From Azorinus chamasolen (Eukaryota > Mollusca > Bivalvia > Cardiida > Solecurtidae), in the NCBI GenBank assembly GCA_963576725.1, contig OY755247.1, positions 15,564,526 through 15,628,525 of the forward strand: 64,000 bases of DNA, written 5' to 3'. A model generated the notes under the pieces. The model was not told the DNA's origin and made no database searches. It saw nothing but the letters and a program-made list of their open reading frames with translations. A program made the position numbers and the translations under genes. Shown here piece after piece: positions 43,701 through 52,900 of the stretch (positions within the stretch are counted from its first letter, which is position 1; the number at the start of each line of letters is the position of its first letter).

Positions 43701-45347
43701 TTTTCCAAAAATTGGAGAAAATGTTATCCATTTTGCATTTGGAATGGGTCCCTTTCTCTGTTATTTATTTATTCCAAATTTCATTACCTACTTAATATTC
43801 ATGGACAACATAGTTATAAATAATGAAATATGGAAAGTGGAACATTGTTCACATTTTAGAAACATATCTATAAATTTCTTTTAGCAAACAGAGCAGAATC
43901 CTGATCAGACAGCTCCAATAGGAGTCACCTGATCTGGGTCTACTCTGTGTGCAAATGCGTGAAAAGGCATTTATATGAGGGAAAGAGTTAACGGCCATGT
44001 GTAGACACCAGAAAAAGGCTAGTGAATGAAAAAATATTACCTACCTATAGTTGCTGCTTGTTCTGGATCAAATGTGTCGTCTGTGAATCTTAGCAACAAA
44101 CTGAAAAAGATATCACTCATAAAAGCATCATTTAGAACTTGTTCATGTACATCCATGTAAACCTATATCTAAGGTTTGGAAATGTCACTAATGCAAAGAT
44201 GAATATGAGAAGCAGTAATTCTTAAATCTTTACCCTATTTTACCCCTTTCCCATGAATATTCATACAAGGAATAATGACATCATGAATATTAATTGACTG
44301 ATGTTTTTCATTATGTCACTACAAGGCTTACCAGTACTACAAGCAAGGGAAATTTTTTATCATGTATGATGACAGAATGTTTAAAATTAGATCAATATTG
44401 TTTCATTTGCAAACAGAGCAGACCTTGATCAGATGGCTCTTACAGGTGCTGTCTAACCTGGGTCTACTCTGTTCACAAAGATGTTCACCCTTTCCCTCAT
44501 ATTATGTGTTTTTCCAAGCATTCAAACACAGATTAGACTAAGATCAGATGGCTCCTGTAGGATCTGATCAGGGTCTGCTATGTTTGCTAATGTTTTCTAA
44601 TGTTAATTGCGACACCAAGAGGTTCAAACCGCAGCTCCAATCACTGATGAGCGGAGATTGCAAATCCACCAATGGCCAAAATATTGGAGCTGCGACTGCG
44701 AATCCACCAAGGGCCAAAATATTGGGGCTGCGACTGCGGCCCAATAACTTATGCTCCTGCATTACATTTAGCTGAAATTTCATACAATCAACTTGCAGAA
44801 AGGGGTGCAGAAAGTAGCAGATTAGCAAACAGTTACATGAACTTGCATTGTGAGTGGAATGCCATCCAATTGAGATGGATCTGGTCACTTTTCAGCTCCA
44901 TACAGTGTATAAGCATGGCTGTGATTCGTGCTAGGAGAGTTCACATGCGCTACTGTTATCGAGGTCTATGTTGGTGTCTAACTGACCATCTGCCATGATC
45001 TGGTTGGGACTTTGTGATTTTTAGTGGTCCACTTCAAGGATGAAGTCTGAACAATGAAAACTCATGGCATAAGATTGTTTTTTTGTTTGTTTAAGCATAA
45101 TATTGACCAATTGCACTTTTTTCATTTTATAAATCATGTTGATGTTTGATATTAAATTATTTTAAAATGAACAGCACACAAATGGTGCAGAACTTTTGCA
45201 TTTAAATATCTGACAGATTGGTGCCCTACTTTCAATTTATGAACAATAAACTCGCAATGGTATTTTCTTGAATTACCTCGATTTACCAACGCCACTTTCA
45301 CCGATTATCAGTATTTTCAACGTTGTCAACACCTCAGGGTCCCCCAT
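34627..45347 (-). CDS. rab18: Rab18-type small GTPase, seven coding exons (203 aa)
   Basis: Membrane-trafficking GTPase of the Rab18 branch, which in animals acts at the endoplasmic reticulum and lipid droplets. Exons in transcript order: 45347-45277, 44100-44045, 40723-40662, 39501-39429, 37734-37616, 35616-35491, 34731-34627. All junctions are GT-AG and keep frame. Motifs: P-loop GESGVGKS at 16-23, switch I with Thr41 in [16 protein letters not shown] at 64-71, NKID at 123-126, SAK at 152-154, then the Rab18-like IIQTPGLWE and a Gly-rich tail ACGGYCVV. Length is close to human Rab18 (206 aa). Oddity: the last Cys (201) is followed by only two residues before TGA, where Rab18 normally has a four-residue CAAX box. 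Introns carry most of the nested MITEs, two minisatellites and an 884-bp element. Confidence 0.96.
34783..34907 (+). mobile_element. HP-B, truncated, in rab18 intron 6
   Basis: TACTAAAATTGTCATTTCTC then CCACCAAACCGTATGTGACC; the right arm is missing; ends TATCTGGACCT. Confidence 0.7.
35075..35325 (-). mobile_element. PB-A1, full length, rab18 intron 6
   Basis: TTAACCCTTTCCCTGTTCTA to GAGGGAAAGGGTTAA; apex CGGCTCCTAGAGGAGCCA. Confidence 0.92.
35491..35616 (-). CDS. rab18: rab18 exon 6
   Basis: 42 codons, SKREVSKEDGLKFARKHQML to YEELVEK, with the SAK motif. Acceptor TTTCTTTCAG, donor AAG|GTGAGT. Confidence 0.95.
35722..36605. mobile_element. 884-bp TA-flanked DNA element, rab18 intron 5
   Basis: TACAGTAAAACCTGTGTTAA at the left and TTAGGTCAAATCTTACTGTA at the right. 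Subterminal GGTGACCACTTAA / GGTGACCGTTCC motifs repeat at both ends. No transposase frame, so non-autonomous, pogo/Tigger-like by its ends. Confidence 0.75.
36606..37085. repeat. 27-bp minisatellite, rab18 intron 5
   Basis: ACTAACAAGTCATTAAAACA GCCCAAA units alternating with an ACTAACAAATCATTCAAACA variant, about 17 copies. Starts exactly where the 884-bp element ends. The LLVLGCFND frame on the minus strand is an artefact. Confidence 0.95.
37616..37734 (-). CDS. rab18: rab18 exon 5
   Basis: 39 codons, YDVCSKSSFNKLDAWLNELE to NKIDQ, with the guanine-specificity NKID motif. Acceptor TTTCTTTGCAG, donor CAG|GTTGGA. About 60 bp upstream of the acceptor a PB-A element with an amplified arm begins. 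Confidence 0.95.
37795..38280 (+). mobile_element. PB-A with left arm amplified ninefold, rab18 intron 4
   Basis: CAAACAGAGTAGACC begins at 37821, 37861, 37901, 37941, 37981, 38021, 38061, 38101 and 38141, spacing exactly 40 bp. The last copy continues into the apex (AGCTCTTATAGGAGCC) and the single right arm. Confidence 0.95.
38262..38725. repeat. about 150-bp tandem repeat, three diverged units
   Basis: AAGGTCACAGAGACAC ... CCCAAGATGCACTCACAC ... GGTTGAGGATATATCATCTG recurs at about 38262, 38407 and 38575. Confidence 0.8.
38770..39320. mobile_element. inverted-repeat element around a GC-rich hairpin
   Basis: CGGCCAATAACATCTGCAGT and ACTGCAGATGTTATTGCCCG at 38794-38898; outer CTATTCTTGCATAAAA / TTTTATGCAAGAATAAA at about 38920 and 39298. 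Confidence 0.6.
39328..39373. repeat. 11-bp tandem repeat
   Basis: AAATGAATATG repeated four times. Confidence 0.9.
39429..39501 (-). CDS. rab18: rab18 exon 4
   Basis: [20 protein letters not shown] then GVIL, with G3 motif and switch II. Acceptor TTTGACAG, donor G|GTGAGTTC. A nested pair of TTAA elements begins 13 bp upstream of this exon on the transcript. Confidence 0.96.
39514..39995 (-). mobile_element. PB-A2 host, rab18 intron 3
   Basis: TTAACTTCATGAATATTCAA ... ATGACATCATGCATAT, interrupted by PB-C, then TAAGCCG and core CCTGTAGGAGCCATC to GAGGAAAGGGTTAA. Lies 12 bp from exon 4. Confidence 0.88.
39564..39813 (+). mobile_element. PB-C nested in PB-A2
   Basis: 250 bp between TTAA 39564-39567 and 39810-39813; apex CAGCTCCCACAGGAGCTG. 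The insertion point is the TTAA normally present in PB-A2 (GAATATTAATTAG). Confidence 0.94.
40232..40632 (-). mobile_element. PB-A2 host carrying a PB-A1
   Basis: TTTAACTCTTCCCATGTTCA before and AGAAATTATGACATCATGAA after the inner element; the core is reduced to the right arm at 40572-40600. Confidence 0.8.
40261..40510 (+). mobile_element. PB-A1 nested in PB-A2
   Basis: TTAACCCTTTCCCTCATATA to GGGAAAGGGTTAA; apex CGGCTCCTGTAGGAGCCG. Confidence 0.92.
40662..40723 (-). CDS. rab18: rab18 exon 3
   Basis: A 62-base exon: VDFKVKTITVDGNKTKLAIW after the shared Gly codon. Acceptor TTTTTCCAG, donor TGG|GTAAGT. A MAR-E element starts 23 bp upstream of the acceptor. Confidence 0.95.
40746..40953 (+). 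mobile_element. MAR-E, rab18 intron 2
   Basis: TACAGTAAAACCTCTCTATA to GAGAGGTTTTACTGCA; apex AACGCTCCTATAGGAGCGTT. Confidence 0.92.
41022..41229 (-). mobile_element. PB-C, internally deleted, nested
   Basis: TTAACCCTTCTCTTGCTGAA; the hairpin is lost between ATGAGACAG and GTAGGTATATTGACG; ends GCGAAGGGTTAA. Confidence 0.88.
41251..41504 (+). mobile_element. PB-A1 nested
   Basis: TTAACCCTTTCCCTCATAAT to GGGAAAGGGTTAA; apex AGGCTCCTATAGGAGCCG. Confidence 0.92.
41683..41932 (+). mobile_element. PB-A1 in chain
   Basis: Starts on the TTAA ending the host; 250 bp; apex CGGCTCCTAGAGGAGCCG. Confidence 0.93.
41936..42284 (-). mobile_element. PB-A2 interrupted by HP-G
   Basis: TTAACTCCATGAATATTCAT ... 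GGCCAAGACAGACAT, HP-G, then AGATCTATACTATG and the right arm to GAGTAAAGGTTTAA. Most of the left arm is lost. Confidence 0.82.
42043..42182. mobile_element. HP-G with an extra right arm
   Basis: TTTTGATTGGTCAGATTTGA pairs with TCAAATCTGACCAATCAAAA, which is then repeated, followed by GAACTCAGACTCAACT. Confidence 0.85.
42490..42570. mobile_element. HP-H palindrome, diverged
   Basis: AGCTTAGATCCAGATTGATG and GCGTCTCATCAGTATCTATT. Confidence 0.6.
42806..43085 (+). mobile_element. MAR-D with a second hairpin inside
   Basis: TACAGTAAAACCTCTCTAAA to AGGGATTCTACTGTA; own apex GTGCTCCTCTTGGAGATT; extra hairpin in the left flank. Confidence 0.88.
42836..42903. repeat. perfect 33-bp-arm hairpin nested in MAR-D
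   Basis: GGCTTGGTGCAAAACTATTC ... CCTTCACT / TT / AGTGAAGG ... TTGCACCAAGCC, no mismatch. Confidence 0.93.
43268..43469 (-). mobile_element. MAR-D
   Basis: AAAACCGGAATTCTAGTAGA to TTTAGAGAGGTTTAACA; apex AAAGCTCCTCTAGGAGCTTT. Confidence 0.85.
43746..43992 (-). mobile_element. PB-A1, rab18 intron 2, 52 bp from exon 2
   Basis: CCCTTTCTCTGTTATTTATT to GAGGGAAAGAGTTAA; apex CAGCTCCAATAGGAGTCA. Confidence 0.85.
44045..44100 (-). CDS. rab18: rab18 exon 2
   Basis: A 56-base exon after TTTTTCAG. Reads LLLRFTDDTFDPEQAATI and splits the following Gly codon at donor G|GTAGGTAA. Holds most of switch I. Confidence 0.95.
44241..44590 (-). mobile_element. PB-A2 followed by a PB-A1 fragment
   Basis: PB-A2 44241-44485, core GATGGCTCTTACAGGTGCTGTC. 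The PB-A1 piece 44485-44590 is on the + strand. Confidence 0.78.
44591..45276. other. rab18 intron 1, with a 38-bp tandem duplication
   Basis: GCAAATCCACCAATGGCCAA ... GGAGCTGCGACT at about 44660 is followed at 38-bp spacing by GCGAATCCACCAAGGGCCAA. No MITE; open frames here show no recognisable domain. Confidence 0.6.
45277..45347 (-). CDS. rab18: rab18 exon 1
   Basis: MGDPEVLTTLKILIIGESGV then GKS plus two bases of the next Ser codon; donor AG|GTAATT. Carries the whole P-loop. Confidence 0.95.
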
Positions 45348-45590
45348 TGTAACACTTTATGTCAAGAATAAATATAATGCGCAGATAGTCGTTTTGTTGT
45401 CATTCATTTATTCCCTATGTAAAGATGGCGAATTATACGTGGGGAGACGTCATATCTATTTCAATCGGGGTTTCCCCAATCAGCGGATTTTCATTGGCTA
45501 ATGATATCGAGGTTCTGTTCCACAAATATTGTACTAAGCGCGAAGTTTGTATATATAATATTCGGAACCGTCACGGAAACGTGAATGAGT
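45348..45590. promoter_or_regulatory. head-to-head promoter region of rab18 and SPC25
   Basis: MITE-free stretch between the rab18 ATG and a possible SPC25 noncoding exon. Visible motifs: AAGATGGCG (YY1-like) near 45423, GACGTCAT (CRE-like) near 45446, CCAAT at 45477, inverted CCAAT (CATTGGCTAA) near 45492, an E2F-like GCGCGAA at 45538-45544, and a TATATATAAT run at about 45550. A donor AATGA|GTAAGT at about 45588 on the plus strand could end an SPC25 5' noncoding exon, because the first coding exon is preceded by TTTTTTAG. Confidence 0.5.
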
Positions 45591-45914
45591 AAGTTATTGA
45601 AACATCTGTATATCCTCTTGTATTTACACTGAGATATCGAAGACAAGAAACATTTTCCGATTCGGAAACTGTTTTCAATGATAGATATTTTATTATTTAG
45701 CCAGTCTTTTACGACACTTTATGCTCAAAATATGGTGATTCGGTCCCAGAGTAATCGACCTCAAATGTCAAAGGGCTACTAGTGAACCATTTGTGAGAGA
45801 ATGGCAATCACTAAACGACAATAAATAGACAAATTTGATAGGATGTAGATCATGTAGTACTGTAATTGGCATTAAATAAATGGCACTGTATGACTATCGG
45901 GGGGAAAGCACAGA

Positions 45915-46070
45915 AAATAATTTTCAAACTGTGGAAATGATCTTAGAATGCTTCTAAAATATATGTTTTTCTCCATATACACCAAATAAAAATTGAAAAT
46001 CCCAAATGACTAAATAATATAGAAGCATTCTAAGATCATTTCCACAGTTTGAAAATGTTCTCAATTTTCA
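45915..46070. repeat. inverted repeat, about 40-bp arms
   Basis: TTTTCAAACTGTGGAAATGA TCTTAGAATGCTTCTA at 45922 mirrors TAGAAGCATTCTAAGATCAT TTCCACAGTTTGAAAA at 46020. Confidence 0.85.
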
Positions 46071-46165
46071 AACCTAGCAACACGATCACCTGTGAGGGAA
46101 AGAATATCCTACAGGGAAAGGTTTAGAATGCAAAAGACTTTTAAAGTATGGAAAACTGACTGACT

Positions 46166-46206
46166 GCAGTACTGGATGGGTGACCACCAGGGTATTTACT
46201 GTGGGC
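46166..46206 (+). pseudogene. fragment resembling the 3' half of 5S rRNA
   Basis: GCAGTACTGGATGGGTGACC followed by ACCAGGGTAT and a TACTGTGGGC end resembles the box-C half of eukaryotic 5S rRNA (AGTACTTGGATGGGTGACC, then CCTGGGAATACC). The 5' half is absent, so it is a relic or a 5S-derived SINE piece. Confidence 0.4.
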
Positions 46207-46267
46207 ACACAAGATACAAAGTTTTATTTAAATTCAATACAGCATTTAAATTTTAACACTAAACAGT

Positions 46268-46603
46268 ATGACTACATGGACAACACTAATTTTGACATTG
46301 ATTTTCCTGAAAACACATATTGACATTACAATGCACTGCATTTTTGTAACCTTAGACACCATCACTGACAATGCAGATTTATATTCAAAAGTGAACTATC
46401 CTGAATCTAATATTGAATCGGTCAAGATACTGACTTTTATGCTCGTTCTGTTGGAAATAGGGAGGGTCGGAATAGCCCCCACGGCTATTTCCGCAATATC
46501 TCGAAATGAGGCAACCCCAAAAGCATTTCGATTCATTCTCTCATTTACCCTTGTTGGTCTGTTTGTCACTTATTTTGTGTTGGGAATAACACATTACTTT
46601 TAA
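46268..46603 (+). CDS. unrecognised 111-codon open frame, two predicted membrane segments
   Basis: ATG to TAA with no interruption, between the Rab18/SPC25 promoter and the SPC25 start. Two hydrophobic stretches are visible: ILTFMLVLLEIGRVGIAP at about 66-83 and FILSFTLVGLFVTYFVLG at about 88-105. No family is recognised. It could be a small membrane protein, a terminal exon, or chance in an AT-rich stretch; the strand matches SPC25. Codon use is not clearly coding. Confidence 0.25.
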   Translation: MTTWTTLILTLIFLKTHIDITMHCIFVTLDTITDNADLYSKVNYPESNIESVKILTFMLVLLEIGRVGIAPTAISAISRNEATPKAFRFILSFTLVGLFVTYFVLGITHYF

Positions 46604-46784
46604 AAGTACTGTCCTCATGAATATTCTTCTATAAGTATAACATTGATAATTTTTGCAAAACCTATATCTGTAACTGGCTTGATGTTTTATCAGTATTTCT
46701 TGATATATACAAAATAAATTGTTACAGGATATTCAAACATGAATGCGGACACACCAATTTCTTTTTTAGTACAGGGGTATAACT

Positions 46785-46941
46785 ATGGATGGAGGAGCAA
46801 GTTTAAAGAACGAACTGGACATCTTGGGGTCAAGATTAAAACAGTCACTGGACAGAGCAGGCTTATGGATGAATGAAGAGGCCAGTCAGCTGGAAATGCA
46901 GGAGGAAAGAAAATATGAGAACACTTTCAAAAAATTTCAAG
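46785..46941 (+). CDS. spc25: spc25 exon 1
   Basis: 52 codons plus one base, MDGGASLKNELDILGSRLKQ to KYENTFKKFQ, donor G|GTACAT. Charged and helical; no domain is recognisable alone. Confidence 0.8.
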
Positions 46942-49900
46942 GTACATGTATGAAAGAAAGATCTACCTCAGGCTCAAGAAATTACCTACTTAGTGTTGTT
47001 AATTATTTTCTCTGGCAATATTTGACTGCTTAACTAATTATGTCTCCCCCCACATAGTGGGGAAGAAGACATATATATTGATTTTGTACTTTCTGTCTTT
47101 TGGTCTGTCTTCCTGTCTGTTTGTCACAAAGTTTGTCTGTGATTCTGCTTAACCCTTTTACAAAATAGTTATAATGAAATTTGGAAGGTGGAACATTGTA
47201 GCCATTTTAGAAATTAAAAAAACAGATCTATTAAACTCAATTAGCAAACACTGAGCAGATCCTGATCACACGGCTCCTATAGGAACCATCTGATCTTGGT
47301 CTACTCTGTTTGCAATTGCATGAAAAGGCATTTATAAATATGAAGGAAATGGTTAAATACGAATGGGCAGATTTAAATAAAACTTAACAGTAGTGATCGC
47401 CATGAAGTGTAGTTGTGCATGTCACCAGGATGATCTGGTTGGATTATTTTTCACAGGATGATCTGGTTGGATTTATTTTCAAAGCTTTGTCCCCTTGAAT
47501 GATAGAAAATGTGTATCATCATCATCATCATCTGTTCCTTTTTATTAACTTGCAGGGTCAGGGGCACTGTCCACACTAGTGGACCCCTCCAGACAGCTGG
47601 CTAGCTGCACGCATGGCAGACTTCACCCCAGATCTCCATTTTTGTATAAAATCCAATTTCTCATTCATATATGACTAAAATATATAATTAGGCAGATTTC
47701 AGTAAAACTTCAAAGCAGTGATCACCATGAAGTGTAGTTGTGCATATCTCTAGGATGATCTGATTCGATTATGTTTTACAATTATGCCCCTTGAATGATA
47801 AAAAATTGCATTAACCTTTTACACCATGAGTATTCGCGTAGAAATAATGTCATATTGTGCATATTGGATCCCCAGGATGGTCAGGTTTGTTTGTTAATTG
47901 ATAGCCCGGCACACAGTTTGAAGGGGTATACACTAAAACCCCTCTAAACCGAATGTTAAAATTAGCATCAATGCCGGTCTTTTAGACAGGTGGCAGTTTA
48001 AAGCAGGCTTAAAGTCGTGCAGAAAGCTCCTTTGGGAGCTATTTCCATGACTTTACGGCTGCATTTAGCAGCCACCTGCTTAAAAAGATCTACTTTGTTC
48101 TTTATTTAAATTCTGGTTTAGAGGGGTTATACTGTACTGGGATCACACTAGTGTTGTAGTGCAGTAAAACCTAACCCCTCACTTACTCATTTAGTCTGCT
48201 TGTCATGGTTATATCTTGTTTATCCCTTTATAAAATTATTTCACAATTCAAATTCTGAAATACAAACCGGTCTCAAAAGTAAAAAATCGGTCCAGACCGA
48301 TGATTTTCGAGATTTCTAGAGCCCTGATTATTTTGATTTTTTATCTGATCCATATTATAACTGACAAATGTATATTTCTTTATAATAGTTGCCTTAGAGA
48401 TGCTTGTCTTTCTTATATTTCAGAAGAAAAACTGAAGATCCAGGCTCAAATTGCATCACAACAGAAAGAGTATGTGGAAACAAATCAAAGTAAGAATATA
48501 AACTACAGTGCATACCCAAATACTAAAATTGTCATTTCTCCACCAAACTCTATACTGTGACCACTCTTTAGAATCATCTCTTTGAGATGATTCTAAAGAG
48601 TGGTCACAGTATAGGGTTTGGTGGAGAAATAAAGGAGCTATTGTCGAAAATGTATAAATTTATGCATCTTATACGGACCTCTGTACAATGAATAAACCTC
48701 ACACATCCGCTCTCATCCCTTTACCCGATAGAAACCCCATTTCATGCCTTTGCAAACAGAGTACACCCAGATCAGATGGCTGATGTAGGTGTCATGTGAT
48801 CTCGGTCTGCTCTGTTTGCTCATGGAATTATATGGACACTGTGCTGGCAATAATTCGTGTGTTCATATGTGATTATAAGTATCTTTAATGTCATTCTGTC
48901 ACATAGAGTGTTAACCCTTTACTCCATGAATATTGATGTAAGAAATAGCGATGTCATGAATATTATGATTAGATTCAATTTTATAATGAAATGTGAACAC
49001 AGGAAATATTGGCCATGGCAGAATATCATCAGAAGCAAACAGCGGAGATCCTGATCAGACGGCTCCTATAGGAGCCGTCTGATCAGGGTCTACTCTGTTT
49101 GCAAAGGCATATTTATGGAGTAAAGGGTTAACTCTTGGCTCCATAAATATGCCTTTCTATGCCCTTGCAAACAGTAGACCCAGATCAGACGGCACTCATC
49201 CTGTAGGAGCTGTCTGAATAGGGTCTGCTCTGTTTGCTTATGAAAAAATATAGATATGATTCTACAGTTTCTGCCATGGCCTAAAATTCCTGCATCCATG
49301 CGCTATTATAACACAATTAATTTAATTAATATTCATGATACCATTATTTCTTACATGAATATTCATGGAGTAAAGGGTTGAAGTGCAGCTGTGTAACTTT
49401 GGCTACATCTATAGATACTTTAACTTAAAAAAAATGCAATTCTAAGTTATTCATATGAAAAGTTATTTTCCTCATCCTGCTATTTTTCATTAATGAACTA
49501 TTTTTTCCTCCGTAAATTTTTAACCCCTTGCTTCATATAAAAATGTTTTCACGCATTTGCAAACAGAGTAGATCCAGATCAGATGGCTCCTTTAGGAGCC
49601 CTCTGATCAGGGTCTGCTCTGTTTGCTAATGAAAATTTGAAAGATCTGTTTCTTTACTTTCTAAAATTGCTACAATTTTCAACTTTCAATACTCCATTAC
49701 ATGTATAACCTTTTTGTACATGAATATTCAGTAGGTATTGTAATTTGGAATAAACATAGAACAGGGAAAGGGTTAAAAACATCTAGAACACATAATGATA
49801 ATTTACTGATACATTACCATTATCTTTCAGTACTCTACTGGTGAATTAGGGATAACCTTTGAACAGTTTGGATCCAGATGGAATGCAGAGTTAATCTTTG

Positions 49901-52900
49901 TCTTACCAGGATTCAAACTATTTGACTAAAAGGAAGTAAAGGGTTATTTATCCCTTTCCTCCATAAATACGCCTTTCTACGCCTCTGTAATAGTCACTTT
50001 ATGAAACCATTGTGGTAGATAGAGCATTTGCTCCATAGGAGCAAATGCTGTATTTATCACAATGGTTTCTATACTAAACAATTATAATATAACATTTTCC
50101 TTTTCTCTAGTAAATGCTCCTTTTCGGTAGATTCATTCAAAGAGGTTGGGTCTAAAAATAGCCTATGGAGGAAAGGGTTAAATAACTAGTGTAGAACCCA
50201 TGATCACACTGCATCTAAAGATGAGATGGCTTGTCCTATTCTACACTGTTTACAAAACTCGAGATTGCCCATGTTGTGTAAGTTTGCCTGCACCTTTTGT
50301 AGTGCTGACTGATAAGTGTAAAAAGTTGGAGAACCTAAAGACAGAACTGGAAAAGCTATGTAGCTTGACGCAGGAGCTGAACTCGGTCAAAGCAAAAAGT
50401 GAGCAGGATGTGGATGGCATGAGGACAGACATGGAAAAGATCAAGAAAGGTAACTCAACAGAATTAGGACTGTTACATTTCCTTGGTTAATCCTTGGCGG
50501 TTTGGTTCCTTGTTCTAATCGGTTCATGAACTGCCTCTAATGATATGGGAAAGCAAATTTGGCTGAAAATAATTCTTATTATATACCGTCCTGACTTATA
50601 TTATTTTTTGTTTCCCCTCAACTTGCCATGATGGTGAAAAGAGCTGGTAATTACTTTGTGCAGTAAAACATGTGCAAGTCAATTGTAGAACAGAAGTCAA
50701 GTCATGCAGGAAATTGTCAACAAACAGAGCAGACCCTGATCAGACGGCTCTTATAGGAGCCATCTGATCTGGGTCTACTCTGTTTAAAAATGCGTGAAAA
50801 TGCCTTTATATAAATATGAAGGAAAGGGTTAAGCATCCGAGCATCACCAGTTTCCAAAGGCCCACTGCATGTTGGATGTCTTCAAGAGATAAAATCTCTA
50901 GCTTCAGCAAGAGGCTCCAACACTGGCAAAATTACCTTATTGATCTTCCAAGTTGTTTCTTTCAAATCAAGATCTCTCCTGTCAACTGGGTTTGTGATAG
51001 TGTTGTCGTGTATTCAACAAAAAAAAATGGTTAAGCAGCCACCTGGTGTAAACTTTATATGCCTGTAACACTCATGTGATACCGATAAAATGGCGGTCAG
51101 TTTGCTACAAACAATGTGTAAAGGGATTATAAGCCTCGAGGCATCGTAATGAGAGGTACGCAGATAATTGTCTCCAGCTGCGAGCTGGGAGGGCCCCCAT
51201 TACCCTGGGATTAACTTTCAAACTGATAAGAATAGCTTTACGACCCGTTAGATTGGCGAGTGGCGACTGAATTTGCCGATTATCAGTTTTATAACTGACC
51301 GAAATTTTCAATCGCCAGAATTGATGAAATTGAAATTTTTAGTCGCCGGCTGCAAAAAGTAATGGCGATTTTGGCGACCGATAACGCCAACCTAGCTGTT
51401 GTTGGGAGGTTTCTGCTAATAAAAATCATAAAACATGACCCAATATGTACTCTAGACTTGTACATGAGTTAACCCTTTCACTGTTCAATATTCATGAAAG
51501 GAAGAGGAGCTTTCTGCATGACTTTCATCCTGCATTAAGCTACCACCTGTCTCCAAGACTGATATTTATACTAAATTGAACATCCAATTTGGAGAGGCCT
51601 TACTGAGTCTGTGCTGTGAAAATGTACCAGTCAGCTGCTGAGCAGATGTATTTGTTTTGTTCCACAGACATTGAGGTGCCTACCAAAAACAGACAGAAGT
51701 TGCAGTACTTGAGTAAATCAAGCACTGTATTTGGTAACATGTTGGGAATGACCCTGAAAAAAACTGCTGGTATGTATATGTGTACCTAAGTACAGCTATA
51801 GTTAGCATCTGCTCAAACTTGTTTGAGTGACCAGGGGTAAAACATTCCACTTGACTGCTTGTCCTGTATGTGATTTGCCCTTCTTTGTCTATATTGCAGA
51901 ATGAGTGCCAATTACAAGAATTTTTGTCCACTGTGAGTCTACTAGTAAAGCACACGAGTGTTCATTACAAATTATTTTTATGAAACGAGTTTACTATAAT
52001 AATATGACTCAAGCTTTAGCGAGTGTCATATTCATTATAGTTAACGAGTTTCATGAAATTGTTTTGTAATGAACACACATGTAAGATTCTTTTTATCACA
52101 TAAGCCTTAAAAATGCCATAGAAAATTAAACAGACCATAGCTGATGGCTGTTTCGGCCATTGCTTACAAACAGCGTAGTAATACAACGGACGAAGCACAT
52201 GGAGTGCTACGATTGGCTAACAGTTGCCAATGTGCATTTTTGAGATTTATGCCATAATGGCACTCTGTTACGGCACTCCCACAGGGCAGATTATGTGATA
52301 ATATGGCTAATTGCATTGGTGAATGGTATTCGTATTTTGTAATTATTATAAGTATTTGGACAAACTTAATCAAATAATGACGAGCAACATGATCAGTGAC
52401 AGTGACTGAACTATTTTTCTACTATATTAGTTCCATTTAACTCTTTGAGTCGGGGCCTTTTTTTCAAGTGATTTTATAGCTATTATTGGGCTATGTTCCC
52501 AATAGCAAAAAGTGTAGTTTCCCCCTGTGAGAGCACATGGACACAGGAAATTTTGGTCAAAGCAGGAACTGTAGAATCAGATGTACGGTTTAACTTGGTT
52601 AACTCGAAATTCGGGATATCTCAAACTAAAAGATTGGTCCTTCCAAAATTTACAATGCACAATTGTTCTTAAATCTAGAAACACATATGACAGCTTAATG
52701 CAGATTGAAAGTAATGCAGGAGCTTTCAGCATTACTTTCAACCTGCATTAAGTTGTGAACTTGAGAAATTGCTCAGATTAGAAATCTGATAACTGGAACC
52801 TCTGTTATTTCGAAATAACTTGTATGGTCCCTTGAAGTTCGAGATATCAAAGTTCAACTGTATATAATTCCTTAACCCTTTCCCAGTTCTATGTTTATTG

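Noticed and set aside
44548..44998. overlapping open frames of 75-108 codons in rab18 intron 1
   Set aside because: They span a PB-A1 fragment and a 38-bp tandem duplication, show no domain, and run in conflicting frames on both strands.
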